From contig JAEZFJ010000302.1 in the NCBI GenBank assembly GCA_023437755.1, forward strand, positions 1-5,314: a stretch of 5,314 bases of DNA. The letters are read 5' to 3'. The stretch comes from Pseudomonadota bacterium (lineage in GTDB: Bacteria > Pseudomonadota > Alphaproteobacteria > Rhizobiales > Devosiaceae). Positions within the stretch are counted from its first letter, which is position 1, and each line of letters begins with the position of its first letter. Below, in pieces: positions 1-5,314 of the stretch. The translations under genes were made by a program, and so were the position numbers. The notes under the pieces are model-generated. The model searched no databases and was not told where the DNA came from. It worked only from the letters and a program-made list of their open reading frames with translations.

Positions 1-20
1 GATTGGACATATTGGGGACG

Positions 21-96
21 TGGTGCCGCAGAAGGGACTCGAACCCCCGACCCCATCTTTACGAATGACGTGCTATACCAACTGAGCTACTGCGGC
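21..96 (-). tRNA. tRNA-Thr (anticodon CGT)
   Basis: A 76-nt cloverleaf can be folded on the minus strand. The acceptor stem is a perfect 7 bp (GCCGCAG with CTGCGGC), the discriminator is A73, and CCA is encoded (21-23). The D loop has GG at 18-19, the T loop is TTCGAGT, and the variable loop has 5 nt. The anticodon loop TTCGTAA (59-65) places CGT at 34-36 (plus-strand 61-63), reading the Thr codon ACG. Two stem positions do not pair: C13 against U22 in the D stem (84 and 75), and A31 against A39 closing the anticodon loop (66 and 58). The T stem has two G-U pairs (49-65, 50-64). U36-A37-A38 fits the substrate pattern of t6A modification. An ACG-specific tRNA is usually supplementary, because tRNA-Thr(TGT) can also read ACG; that may relax constraint on it. 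I am sure of identity, less sure that it is fully functional. Confidence 0.95.
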
Positions 97-108
97 GACG
101 GGTGGGCC

Positions 109-135
109 ATTAGCAGGCGCCGTCGGCCTTGGCAA
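109..135 (-). promoter_or_regulatory. Possible promoter of tRNA-Thr
   Basis: Reading the minus strand toward the tRNA, TTGCCA (135-130) matches the -35 consensus at 5 of 6 positions. It is followed after 15 bases by GCTAAT (114-109), which matches the -10 consensus at 4 of 6. The -10 lies 12 bases before the tRNA 5' end. The 15-base spacer is short for a sigma-70 type promoter, so this is tentative. The tRNA could instead be processed from read-through of the upstream operon on the same strand. Confidence 0.3.
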
Positions 136-165
136 GGCGAGCGGTTTCACGACGCACGAGAACCC

Positions 166-190
166 GCGGCAGAGCCTCGGCTGATGCCGC
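166..190 (-). terminator. Weak hairpin after hemY-like gene
   Basis: An inverted repeat lies 15 bases downstream of the hemY-like stop codon. GCGGCA (166-171) pairs with TGCCGC (185-190), and the intervening bases can form a small inner stem, AGC with GCT (173-175, 180-182). No T tract follows on the minus strand, so it is not a classical intrinsic terminator. It may be an RNA 3'-end structure, help factor-dependent termination, or be chance in GC-rich DNA. Apart from this and the possible tRNA promoter I see nothing in the 97-205 gap. Confidence 0.2.
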
Positions 191-205
191 CATCCGGGCC
201 AGAGC

Positions 206-1564
206 TCAGCCGGTGCTTTCCACTGGCGCCAGCGCCAGGGTCGGGGTGCTTGCCGGCAGCACCGGCTCCGGCGGGCGCTCGCTGCGGGTCACCGGCACCT
301 TCCACTCAAAGGCGTCCAGCCGACCGGTGACCGGAGAGACCGGCTCCCATTCGTCCGAGACGATGCCGTCGGCGGTCCAGACCGGATCGCGCGGGGCGGT
401 CATGGCGCGGGCCAGCCACTCGCGGGCCTTGCCCTGGTCGCCATGCTCGCCTTCCTCGATCTCGGCCATCAGGGCTGCGACGCCCTGGGTGATCTCGGCG
501 CCGGTGAAGTCCTCCAGCGCCTTGCGGGCGGTCGTCCAGTCATAGGCGTCGACCGCGGCGCGGGCCATGGCCACGGCACTGGCGCGGTCCGGGGGCGGCA
601 TCTCGATGATTTCGCCCAGGCGCCGCAGGCGTTCCACTGCGGAGGCACCGGGTTGTACATGGGCATAGAGCGCAGCCGCGTCGGGGTGGCCGGTGGCGCG
701 CCAGATGCGCCGCAAGAGGCTCGCGGCACGCCGTGTCTCGCCGCGGCTCGAATGGATGCGCGCTGCGATCAGGGCCGCCGGCACGAAATCGGGCAGGAGC
801 CGCAGCGCGGTGAGGGCATGTTCGAGCGCGGCCATCGGGTTGGTTTCTTCGGCTTCGCGCGCCCGCGCCGTCTCGATCACCGCCTGGCGCCGCCGCTTGC
901 GGGCCTTGGCTTCGCGGGAGGTGGGCTGTTCGGCATTGATCATGGCCACGGCCTCGGACCAGCGTGCTTCGCGCACCAGGTCCTCGAACACCGCATTGGC
1001 CGCCCAGCCGCTGGTGGGAGACAGCGCCAGCGCCTTCTTGGCGAAGGTCATCGCCGCCTCGGATCGGTGCTGGCTGCGGGCCTGTTCATATAGGCCAGCC
1101 AAGGCCGCAAGCGCGGTTTCTTCGTTGGAGAGAAGCGCCCGGTAGTGCTCGCGGGCGGCGGCCATGTCGCCGAGGGCGAGGTCGGCTCGTGCCTCCAGCA
1201 GGCGGGCGGCGGTGTTGGCCGGCAGCCGGGCGCGGGCCTCGCGCGCCAGCAGCCGGGCCTTGAGGGCATCTCCGGCCTGCAGCGCCACCACGGCATCGGA
1301 AAGCGCCGCAACGCCCTGTTCGCGCCGCCGCTGCCGATTGCGGCGGGCCATCGCCGAGGGGGCGCCGATCACCCGGCGGACGATCGCCCAGACGGCGATA
1401 ACCAGCAGGGCCGCCACGATCAGGATGAACAGCGCGGTGCCGAGCTGCGGCTGCATTCTCAGCCCCGCGACCTCGAGCGTCAGCGTACCCGGCAGCGAGA
1501 TCAGCCAGGTGGCCAGAGCTGCAACCAGAAGGCTCCCGGCGATCCACATAGCCAGCCGGATCAT
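206..1564 (-). CDS. HemY-like inner-membrane TPR protein (Orf52 type)
   Basis: This 452-residue protein belongs to the family usually named 'heme biosynthesis protein HemY' (HemY_N domain plus TPR repeats). Two hydrophobic segments, about residues 4-24 and 41-63, form a membrane hairpin. An Arg-rich stretch (63-81) follows, on the cytoplasmic side by the positive-inside rule. The rest, about 85-385, is Ala-rich paired helices typical of TPR repeats. Near the C-terminus is the stretch conserved in alphaproteobacterial members, DPVWTADG at 393-400 through VSPVTGRLDAFEW at 409-421, then a Pro-rich tail. It has no FAD-binding motif and is not protoporphyrinogen oxidase. Its role in heme synthesis is inferred mainly from gene position; the Rhodobacter homologue next to Mic60 has been called Orf52 and linked to membrane organisation. 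The ATG at 1564 overlaps the stop of the mic60-like gene (ATGA), so translation is probably coupled. It is the last gene of the operon. Confidence 0.9.
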   Translation of the reverse strand: MIRLAMWIAGSLLVAALATWLISLPGTLTLEVAGLRMQPQLGTALFILIVAALLVIAVWAIVRRVIGAPSAMARRNRQRRREQGVAALSDAVVALQAGDALKARLLAREARARLPANTAARLLEARADLALGDMAAAREHYRALLSNEETALAALAGLYEQARSQHRSEAAMTFAKKALALSPTSGWAANAVFEDLVREARWSEAVAMINAEQPTSREAKARKRRRQAVIETARAREAEETNPMAALEHALTALRLLPDFVPAALIAARIHSSRGETRRAASLLRRIWRATGHPDAAALYAHVQPGASAVERLRRLGEIIEMPPPDRASAVAMARAAVDAYDWTTARKALEDFTGAEITQGVAALMAEIEEGEHGDQGKAREWLARAMTAPRDPVWTADGIVSDEWEPVSPVTGRLDAFEWKVPVTRSERPPEPVLPASTPTLALAPVESTG

Positions 1565-2826
1565 GAAGCAGCATCCGTGTTGGCGGCGCCGGAGCGCACG
1601 GTGCTCAACAGCCGCGCGGCCTCAGCCTGGGCGGCGATGCGCCGGGGCAGCTCGCCGGCCGCCGTGCGCATCGGCTCCGGCAATTGGCTCATCAACTCGT
1701 CGGCGGCAACGAAATCACGACGGTCGACCGCGGCTTCGAGGCGCGACAGGACGGCGTCGGGGGAGTCGCCTTCCACTTCGCCGGCGGGGCGGAGGGCGAT
1801 GGCGGAGGAGAACCAGTCGAGCGCCCCGTTCTGCCAACTCGCATCCGGGTCGCCCGGACGGCCGGCCAGCATCGCCGGCACGGCATTGCGCAGCTCCGCC
1901 TCGATGGTGTCGGGGCGGGCCAGCCCGGTTGCCGCAGCGTCGGCGACCGGCGCCGGAATGCTGAGATCGGGCATGGCGGAGCGCAGGGCCGAAAGTTCGG
2001 TGTCGTAGGGCCGGCCCATGGTGAAGGCAGTCTCGAGGCCGGAAACGATCAGCGGCAGTTGCAGCACGGCGGCGATATCTTCTGGCTGCGCCGACAGCGT
2101 CTGGTTGGCTTCGGTCACGGCAGTGTCGAGGGTGCGGAGCTCCGCTTCGGCAGTGCCGAGGCGGGCAGCGACCTCATCGAGCTGGCCGCCCAAGGCGCCA
2201 AGTTGCTCTTCGAGGCTCGCAAGGGCCTCGGGGTCGGCAGCGGGGGCCGGTTGCTGGGACAGCGTATCGACGCGGCCCGCCAGCGCGGCGATGTCGGCTT
2301 CAAGCCCGGCGACGTCCACCGGCTCGGCCGCTGCGACGGGTGAGGGCTCGGCCGTTTCGAGCGCAGCGAGACGCTGGTTCAGCGCTGCCAGTTCGGACTG
2401 GGTCGTCGAGGCCACCGTTTCCAGTTCGCCGAGGCTGGCGCCGAACTGTGCGAGTCGCGGATCTTCAGGGGGCGGCGGCACCGGCTGCGTCGGCCACAGG
2501 CCGAACCAGGCAAGCCCATAGGCAGCGGCAAGGCCGATCACGCCACCGCCGAGGGTCGCGAGCACGGCGCTGCCCGACCCCGACGAGCGCTCCGGTTCGG
2601 TGGCGGTTTTCGGGGTCGTGGAGGCGGGCTTCGGCTTGTCGGCCGGCTTCTTGTCGGCAGCCGGCCTTGTGGCCGCTTCGGGTTTGCTGTCCTTGCTGCC
2701 CTTGGCCTTGAGGTCGAGCACCGGCGGCTTGACCGCGCTGGACCGGCCTGCCGCAGCCGGGCTCTCCCCGGGCTTGGGCGCCGTGGGATCGGGGGATTTG
2801 GGGGTGTCGCCCGGTGTATCGGCCAT
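1561..2826 (-). CDS. Mitofilin/Mic60-like inner-membrane protein
   Basis: This 421-residue protein has the architecture of alphaproteobacterial Mic60 (COG4223/mitofilin family). Residues 1-85 are a disordered Lys/Pro/Ala-rich N-terminus. One transmembrane segment spans about 86-111 (Gly-rich, with a YGLAWFGLWP end). A Pro-rich hinge (113-120) follows, then a long periplasmic helical or coiled-coil region (about 125-245). The C-terminal helical domain (about 250-415) holds GRPYDTEL at 271-278, a recognisable part of the mitofilin signature. In mitochondria Mic60 shapes crista junctions, and bacterial homologues affect intracytoplasmic membranes; function here is inferred from family and context. 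The ATG at 2826 is chosen because it begins a normal disordered N-terminus and leaves a 31-base gap after hemD. A TTG at 2883 is in frame and would add 19 residues, but would overlap hemD by 26 bases. The stop overlaps the start of the hemY-like gene by 4 bases. Confidence 0.88.
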   Translation of the reverse strand: MADTPGDTPKSPDPTAPKPGESPAAAGRSSAVKPPVLDLKAKGSKDSKPEAATRPAADKKPADKPKPASTTPKTATEPERSSGSGSAVLATLGGGVIGLAAAYGLAWFGLWPTQPVPPPPEDPRLAQFGASLGELETVASTTQSELAALNQRLAALETAEPSPVAAAEPVDVAGLEADIAALAGRVDTLSQQPAPAADPEALASLEEQLGALGGQLDEVAARLGTAEAELRTLDTAVTEANQTLSAQPEDIAAVLQLPLIVSGLETAFTMGRPYDTELSALRSAMPDLSIPAPVADAAATGLARPDTIEAELRNAVPAMLAGRPGDPDASWQNGALDWFSSAIALRPAGEVEGDSPDAVLSRLEAAVDRRDFVAADELMSQLPEPMRTAAGELPRRIAAQAEAARLLSTVRSGAANTDAAS

Positions 2827-2839
2827 GCCTGTCGACTTG

Positions 2840-2846
2840 CTCCCTA
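2840..2846 (-). promoter_or_regulatory. Ribosome binding site of mic60-like gene
   Basis: TAGGGAG on the minus strand (2846-2840) is the only good Shine-Dalgarno match before the mic60-like ATG at 2826. The spacing of 13 bases is longer than usual, and no other in-frame start codon lies between them. It supports the 2826 start over the TTG at 2883, which is not preceded by a comparable purine run. Confidence 0.5.
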
Positions 2847-2857
2847 TTCGTGCCTGA

Positions 2858-3586
2858 TCATGGCCCAGTTTGCTCGCGGGCAAAAGCCAGCGCGAGCGCC
2901 ATCATCGCATCTTCATCGGGCCGGTCGGCAAGGTTGATGCGGCTATAGCGTGCCTCGAGCAGCGGCTCGGCCACCTGCTCGGCGAGGCAAAGCAGCCCCA
3001 GCCGTCGGCGGCGCTCCGGCGCCAGCCCGCGCGTCAGCTCGACGAAAATCTCGGCGGTGCGGCGCGAATAAAGCAACACTGCGCCGATGTCGTCGCCGAG
3101 CGCGGTGAGAATCTCGGGGGGCAGGCTGGGCTCGGCCACCATGTCGTAGAGCTTGGCGGTCACCACCATCACCCCGGACGGGGCCAGCGCCTGGGCGAGG
3201 TCGCCACTCTGGTGCTTGCCGGTGGCATGGAACAACGGCCCGCGGACGCCCGACAGCGAAATGGCGTTCACAAGGTCCTGCAGCGCACCGGCGGCACTGC
3301 TGACGCGCTGGAACCCGGCCGCCTCGGCTTCGCGAGCGGTCCGGTCGCCGACGGCAAAAACCGGCAGGTGCAGATACTGTTCGATCACACCACGATCGGC
3401 GAGCGAACGGATGCCGTTGGCGCTGGTGAACACGATGGCCTGGAAGCCGGCGGGCGGCGGCAGGCTCACCGGCAGTGTTCGGCGCACCATCAGCGGGGCG
3501 GCGACGGCCTCGATGTCCAGCGCGGCGAGCTTGGAAACCGTGGTCTGTGCATCCGGCTCCGGTCGGGTCACCAGCATCCGGGTCAT
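2858..3586 (-). CDS. hemD: Uroporphyrinogen-III synthase HemD
   Basis: This 242-residue cytoplasmic enzyme converts linear hydroxymethylbilane, the HemC product, to uroporphyrinogen III by cyclising it with inversion of ring D. The family is poorly conserved but its landmarks are visible: the N-terminal strand LVTRPEPDA (5-13), VFTSANGIR (52-60), FAVGDRTA (77-84) before the linker to the second lobe, ATGKHQSGDL (121-130), and LLYSRRTAEIF (171-181). The length is usual for the family. The ATG at 3586 forms an ATGA overlap with the hemC stop and puts the LVTRPEP strand at the expected distance from the start. ATGs at 3601 and 3613 are in frame but would add 5 or 9 residues that resemble no HemD N-terminus known to me, and an internal ATG at 3577 is possible. 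Overlap with hemC implies coupled translation, which suits consecutive enzymes with an unstable intermediate. Confidence 0.93.
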   Translation of the reverse strand: MTRMLVTRPEPDAQTTVSKLAALDIEAVAAPLMVRRTLPVSLPPPAGFQAIVFTSANGIRSLADRGVIEQYLHLPVFAVGDRTAREAEAAGFQRVSSAAGALQDLVNAISLSGVRGPLFHATGKHQSGDLAQALAPSGVMVVTAKLYDMVAEPSLPPEILTALGDDIGAVLLYSRRTAEIFVELTRGLAPERRRRLGLLCLAEQVAEPLLEARYSRINLADRPDEDAMMALALAFAREQTGP

Positions 3587-4530
3587 GTCTCTGCTGCCCA
3601 TCGTGCCAGCCACTCGGTGCCCGCCTGGGCGATGAGGTCCTCGCCGACCTGCCGGCCCACCACCAGCGGATCGTCGCCATCCGCACCGGAGGTGAAGGAG
3701 GTCTGGCCGTCGAGGCTGAGGATTTCTCCCCGCAGGGTCAGCCCGTTCCCATGGCCCAGCACTGTCAGTGCCCCGACCGGGGTGCGGCAGGAGCCGTCGA
3801 GCACGGCCAGCATCGCCCGTTCGGCGGTCAGCCTGCGATGGGTCGGGGCATGGTCGAGCGGCGCCACCAGGGCGGCGGCGCGCTCGTCGTCGGAGCGGAC
3901 GGCGAGGCCGATGGCGCCTTGCGCCGGGGCGGGCATGAACAGGTCGGGGTCGAGCACGGCGGTGGCGCGGTGGCTTTCGCCCAGGCGGTTGAGGCCTGCC
4001 ATCGCCAGCATGGTGGCATCGGCAACGCCGCTCATGAGCTTCTCGAGCCGTGTGCCGACATTGCCGCGGAAGGGCACAACTTGCAGGTCCGGCCGCTGGC
4101 GCAGCACCTGCGCCTTGCGCCGAATGGAAGAGGTGCCGAACTTCGCCCGCTCCGGCAGATGGTCAAGGCTCTGCACGGTGACCGAGATGAAGGCGTCGCG
4201 CACATCCTCCCGTTCTAGGAAGGCGGCGAGGCGCAGTCCATCCGGCAGACGCGTGGCGACATCCTTGCTGGAGTGGACGCCCACATCCACCCGGCCCTGG
4301 AGCATGGCCTCGTCGATTTCCTTGGTGAACAGACCCTTGCCGCCGATTTCGGTTAGGCTGGCATTGGAGGCCTGCGAGCGGTCGCCACCGGTCGAAATCA
4401 CCTCGATGGCGATGTCGTCCTCCGGGACGGAATGCGCCTCCGCCAGCAGCCGCCGCACCAGGCGCGCCTGCGCCAGCGCCAGCGGGCTACCGCGGGTGCC
4501 GAGACGAAGGAAGGGGAGCGGCGATTGCAA
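3583..4530 (-). CDS. hemC: Porphobilinogen deaminase (hydroxymethylbilane synthase) HemC
   Basis: This 315-residue cytoplasmic enzyme joins four porphobilinogen molecules into hydroxymethylbilane. All key elements are present: LRLGTRGSPLALAQ (8-21), the STGGD loop (46-50), KGLFTKEID (65-73), HSSKD (86-90) with catalytic Asp90, SSIRRKAQ (134-141) and the RGN/R155-R161 region, whose arginines bind substrate acetate and propionate groups, APAQGAIGLAVR (201-212), and GSCRTPVGA (246-254) with Cys248, which carries the dipyrromethane cofactor. Length is typical. The start is TTG at 4530: it is the only recognised start codon between an upstream in-frame TGA and the conserved LGTRGS motif, and GGGAAG lies 8 bases before it. 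It is the first gene of the probable hemC-hemD-mic60-hemY operon, divergent from tsaD. The TTG may keep translation modest; that is inference. Confidence 0.97.
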   Translation of the reverse strand: MQSPLPFLRLGTRGSPLALAQARLVRRLLAEAHSVPEDDIAIEVISTGGDRSQASNASLTEIGGKGLFTKEIDEAMLQGRVDVGVHSSKDVATRLPDGLRLAAFLEREDVRDAFISVTVQSLDHLPERAKFGTSSIRRKAQVLRQRPDLQVVPFRGNVGTRLEKLMSGVADATMLAMAGLNRLGESHRATAVLDPDLFMPAPAQGAIGLAVRSDDERAAALVAPLDHAPTHRRLTAERAMLAVLDGSCRTPVGALTVLGHGNGLTLRGEILSLDGQTSFTSGADGDDPLVVGRQVGEDLIAQAGTEWLARWAAET

Positions 4531-4538
4531 TGGTCTTT

Positions 4539-4544
4539 CTTCCC
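4539..4544 (-). promoter_or_regulatory. Ribosome binding site of hemC
   Basis: GGGAAG on the minus strand (4544-4539), followed by another short purine run, precedes the TTG at 4530 with 8 bases between. The spacing is good. It is the main support for the TTG start of hemC. Confidence 0.6.
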
Positions 4545-4566
4545 GTAGTAGGCATCAGCGTACCCC

Positions 4567-4573
4567 GAGGGAG
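4567..4573 (+). promoter_or_regulatory. Ribosome binding site of tsaD
   Basis: GAGGGAG is a good Shine-Dalgarno match upstream of the GTG at 4587, although the 13-base spacing is long. The rival ATG at 4530 is also preceded by a purine-rich run (4507-4518, 11 bases away), but that run lies inside the hemC coding region and may have arisen by chance. Confidence 0.45.
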
Positions 4574-4586
4574 TAGCCAGTTCGTT

Positions 4587-5314
4587 GTGACCGGGCAAGC
4601 ACCACAGGCCGTTCTCGGCATCGAGACCAGCTGCGACGAAACCGCCGCGGCCATTGTCCTGCGCGACCAATCCGGCAAGGGGGTCATCCGTTCCAACGAG
4701 GTCCGCAGCCAGTTGGAGGAACATGCCCAATATGGCGGCGTGGTTCCCGAACTTGCCGCCCGTGCGCATGTGACGCATCTCGACCGCATCATCGCCGAAG
4801 CGGCGCGGCAGGCGGGGATGGAGCTATCCGAGGTCGATGCCATCGCCGCCACGGCAGGGCCCGGCCTGATCGGCGGGGTGCTGGTCGGACTTACCACCGC
4901 CAAGGCGCTCGCCGCCGCGCTCGGCAAGCCGCTGGTGGCGGTCAACCATCTCGAGGCGCATGCGCTGACGGCGCGACTCACCGATGGCGTAACCTTCCCC
5001 TATCTCATGCTGCTGGTCTCGGGCGGGCACTCGCAGTTCGTGCTGGTGCGTGGCGTCGGCGACTACGAGCGCTGGGGCTCCACCATCGACGATGCGCTCG
5101 GCGAAGCCTTCGACAAGGTCGCCAAGCTGCTCAGCCTCGGTCATCCCGGCGGCCCCGCGGTGGAGCGGACCGCGCTGGCCGGGGATCCCAGGCGCTTCGC
5201 CTTCCCGCGCCCGCTGCTGCGCGAGCAGCGGCTCGATTTCTCGTTTTCCGGTCTCAAGACGGCGGTGCGGCTCGAAGCCGAGAAGCGCCAGCCGCTCTCC
5301 GACCAGGACGTCGC
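4587..5314 (+). CDS. tsaD: tRNA t6A transferase subunit TsaD (3' end missing)
   Basis: TsaD (formerly Gcp/YgjD) transfers the threonylcarbamoyl group of threonylcarbamoyl-AMP to A37 of ANN-decoding tRNAs, acting with TsaB and TsaE. The window holds the first 242 codons, about two thirds of a usual TsaD of 340-365 residues. The open frame runs off the edge with no internal stop. Visible motifs, numbered from the GTG: VLGIETSCDETAAAIV (9-24, ASKHA ATP-binding start), VVPELAARAH (52-61), GPGLIGGVLVG (91-101), the metal-binding HLEAH (His121 and His125), LLVSGGHSQ (142-150), STIDDALGEAFDKVAKLL (165-182) and FSFSGLKTAV (218-227). The third metal ligand, an Asp near the C-terminus, would lie outside. 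GTG at 4587 is preferred because it gives a short N-terminus and has an upstream ribosome binding site. An in-frame ATG at 4530 would add 19 residues encoded with codons such as GTA, CGA and AGT that are uncommon in the neighbours. It is divergent from hemC. Confidence 0.95.
   Translation, partial: MTGQAPQAVLGIETSCDETAAAIVLRDQSGKGVIRSNEVRSQLEEHAQYGGVVPELAARAHVTHLDRIIAEAARQAGMELSEVDAIAATAGPGLIGGVLVGLTTAKALAAALGKPLVAVNHLEAHALTARLTDGVTFPYLMLLVSGGHSQFVLVRGVGDYERWGSTIDDALGEAFDKVAKLLSLGHPGGPAVERTALAGDPRRFAFPRPLLREQRLDFSFSGLKTAVRLEAEKRQPLSDQDV

Larger units (their letters stand above)
4531..4586. promoter_or_regulatory. Divergent hemC/tsaD control region
   Basis: Only 56 bases separate the hemC start from the preferred tsaD start, so promoters for both must lie here or reach into the coding regions. 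For hemC, the best minus-strand candidate is TTGCCC (4598-4593), a 17-base spacer, and TACTCC (4575-4570); the -10 is poor. For tsaD, a weak plus-strand candidate is TTGCAA (4525-4530) with TAGTAG (4546-4551). Neither is convincing, and I see no clear operator palindrome. The composition is less GC-rich than the flanking genes, as expected for a promoter region. Confidence 0.45.

Noticed and set aside
126..138. Small hairpin GCCTT-GGC-AAGGC between the tRNA and the hemY-like gene
   Set aside because: The stem is only 5 bp with no T tract, and it overlaps the possible -35 of the tRNA promoter; likely chance.
443..2521. Several 150-290-codon plus-strand frames opposite the hemY-like and mic60-like genes
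   Set aside because: They mirror the codon structure of the real minus-strand genes, overlap one another in different frames, and show no recognisable domain or good ribosome binding site.
2824..2883. Extended mic60 start at TTG 2883
   Set aside because: It would overlap hemD by 26 bases, uses a weak start codon without a clear ribosome binding site, and the ATG at 2826 gives a normal family N-terminus.
2870..4576. A 568-codon open frame on the plus strand, antisense to hemD and hemC
   Set aside because: It lies opposite two clear enzyme genes and resembles no protein I know. Its composition shifts partway (Gly/His/Leu-rich, then Arg/Ser-rich) as it passes from opposite hemD to opposite hemC, as expected of a shadow frame in GC-rich DNA.
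4398..5144. Minus-strand frames opposite the tsaD coding region
   Set aside because: tsaD is unmistakable on the plus strand from its ETSCDET, HLEAH and SGGHSQ motifs, so these are antisense shadows.
1..5314. Mobile elements, CRISPR arrays, toxin-antitoxin or defence genes
   Set aside because: No transposase or integrase motifs, no regularly spaced repeats and no unexplained gene-sized gaps are visible; the tRNA has no neighbouring integrase or repeated 3' end within the window.

Overview
The window is high-GC DNA (roughly two thirds G+C by eye) from an alphaproteobacterium, most likely of the order Hyphomicrobiales; a Devosia-like genus would fit but the genus is a guess. The basis is the gene order hemC - hemD - mitofilin-like (Mic60) - HemY-like TPR protein on one strand with tsaD divergent, an arrangement typical of alphaproteobacteria, together with the sequence character of each protein.

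Layout, left to right. A complete threonine tRNA (anticodon CGT, CCA encoded) lies on the minus strand at 21-96. After a 109-base gap with a possible tRNA promoter and a weak hairpin, four tightly packed minus-strand genes run from 4530 down to 206 and form one probable operon, transcribed as hemC (4530-3583), hemD (3586-2858), mic60-like (2826-1561) and hemY-like (1564-206). hemC/hemD and mic60/hemY each share a 4-base ATGA stop/start overlap. hemD and mic60 are separated by 31 bases. A 56-base divergent region (4531-4586) separates hemC from tsaD, which runs on the plus strand and is cut by the window end after 242 codons.

Function. HemC and HemD perform consecutive steps of tetrapyrrole synthesis: porphobilinogen to hydroxymethylbilane, then to uroporphyrinogen III. 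The next two genes encode inner-membrane proteins: a bacterial homologue of the mitochondrial crista-shaping protein Mic60, and the TPR protein called 'HemY' in many annotations (known as Orf52 beside Mic60 in Rhodobacter). The latter is not the protoporphyrinogen oxidase of the same name. TsaD is the catalytic subunit for t6A37 modification of tRNAs reading ANN codons; the threonine tRNA in this window has U36-A37-A38 and should be one of its substrates.

There is no mobile element, CRISPR array or phage gene. The points most worth a second look are two non-paired positions in the stems of the tRNA-Thr, the TTG start of hemC and the ambiguous start of tsaD in the tight divergent region, a five-codon mini-ORF bridging hemD and mic60, and the heme/Mic60 operon itself, which is known biology. 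I did not find a convincing undescribed system.
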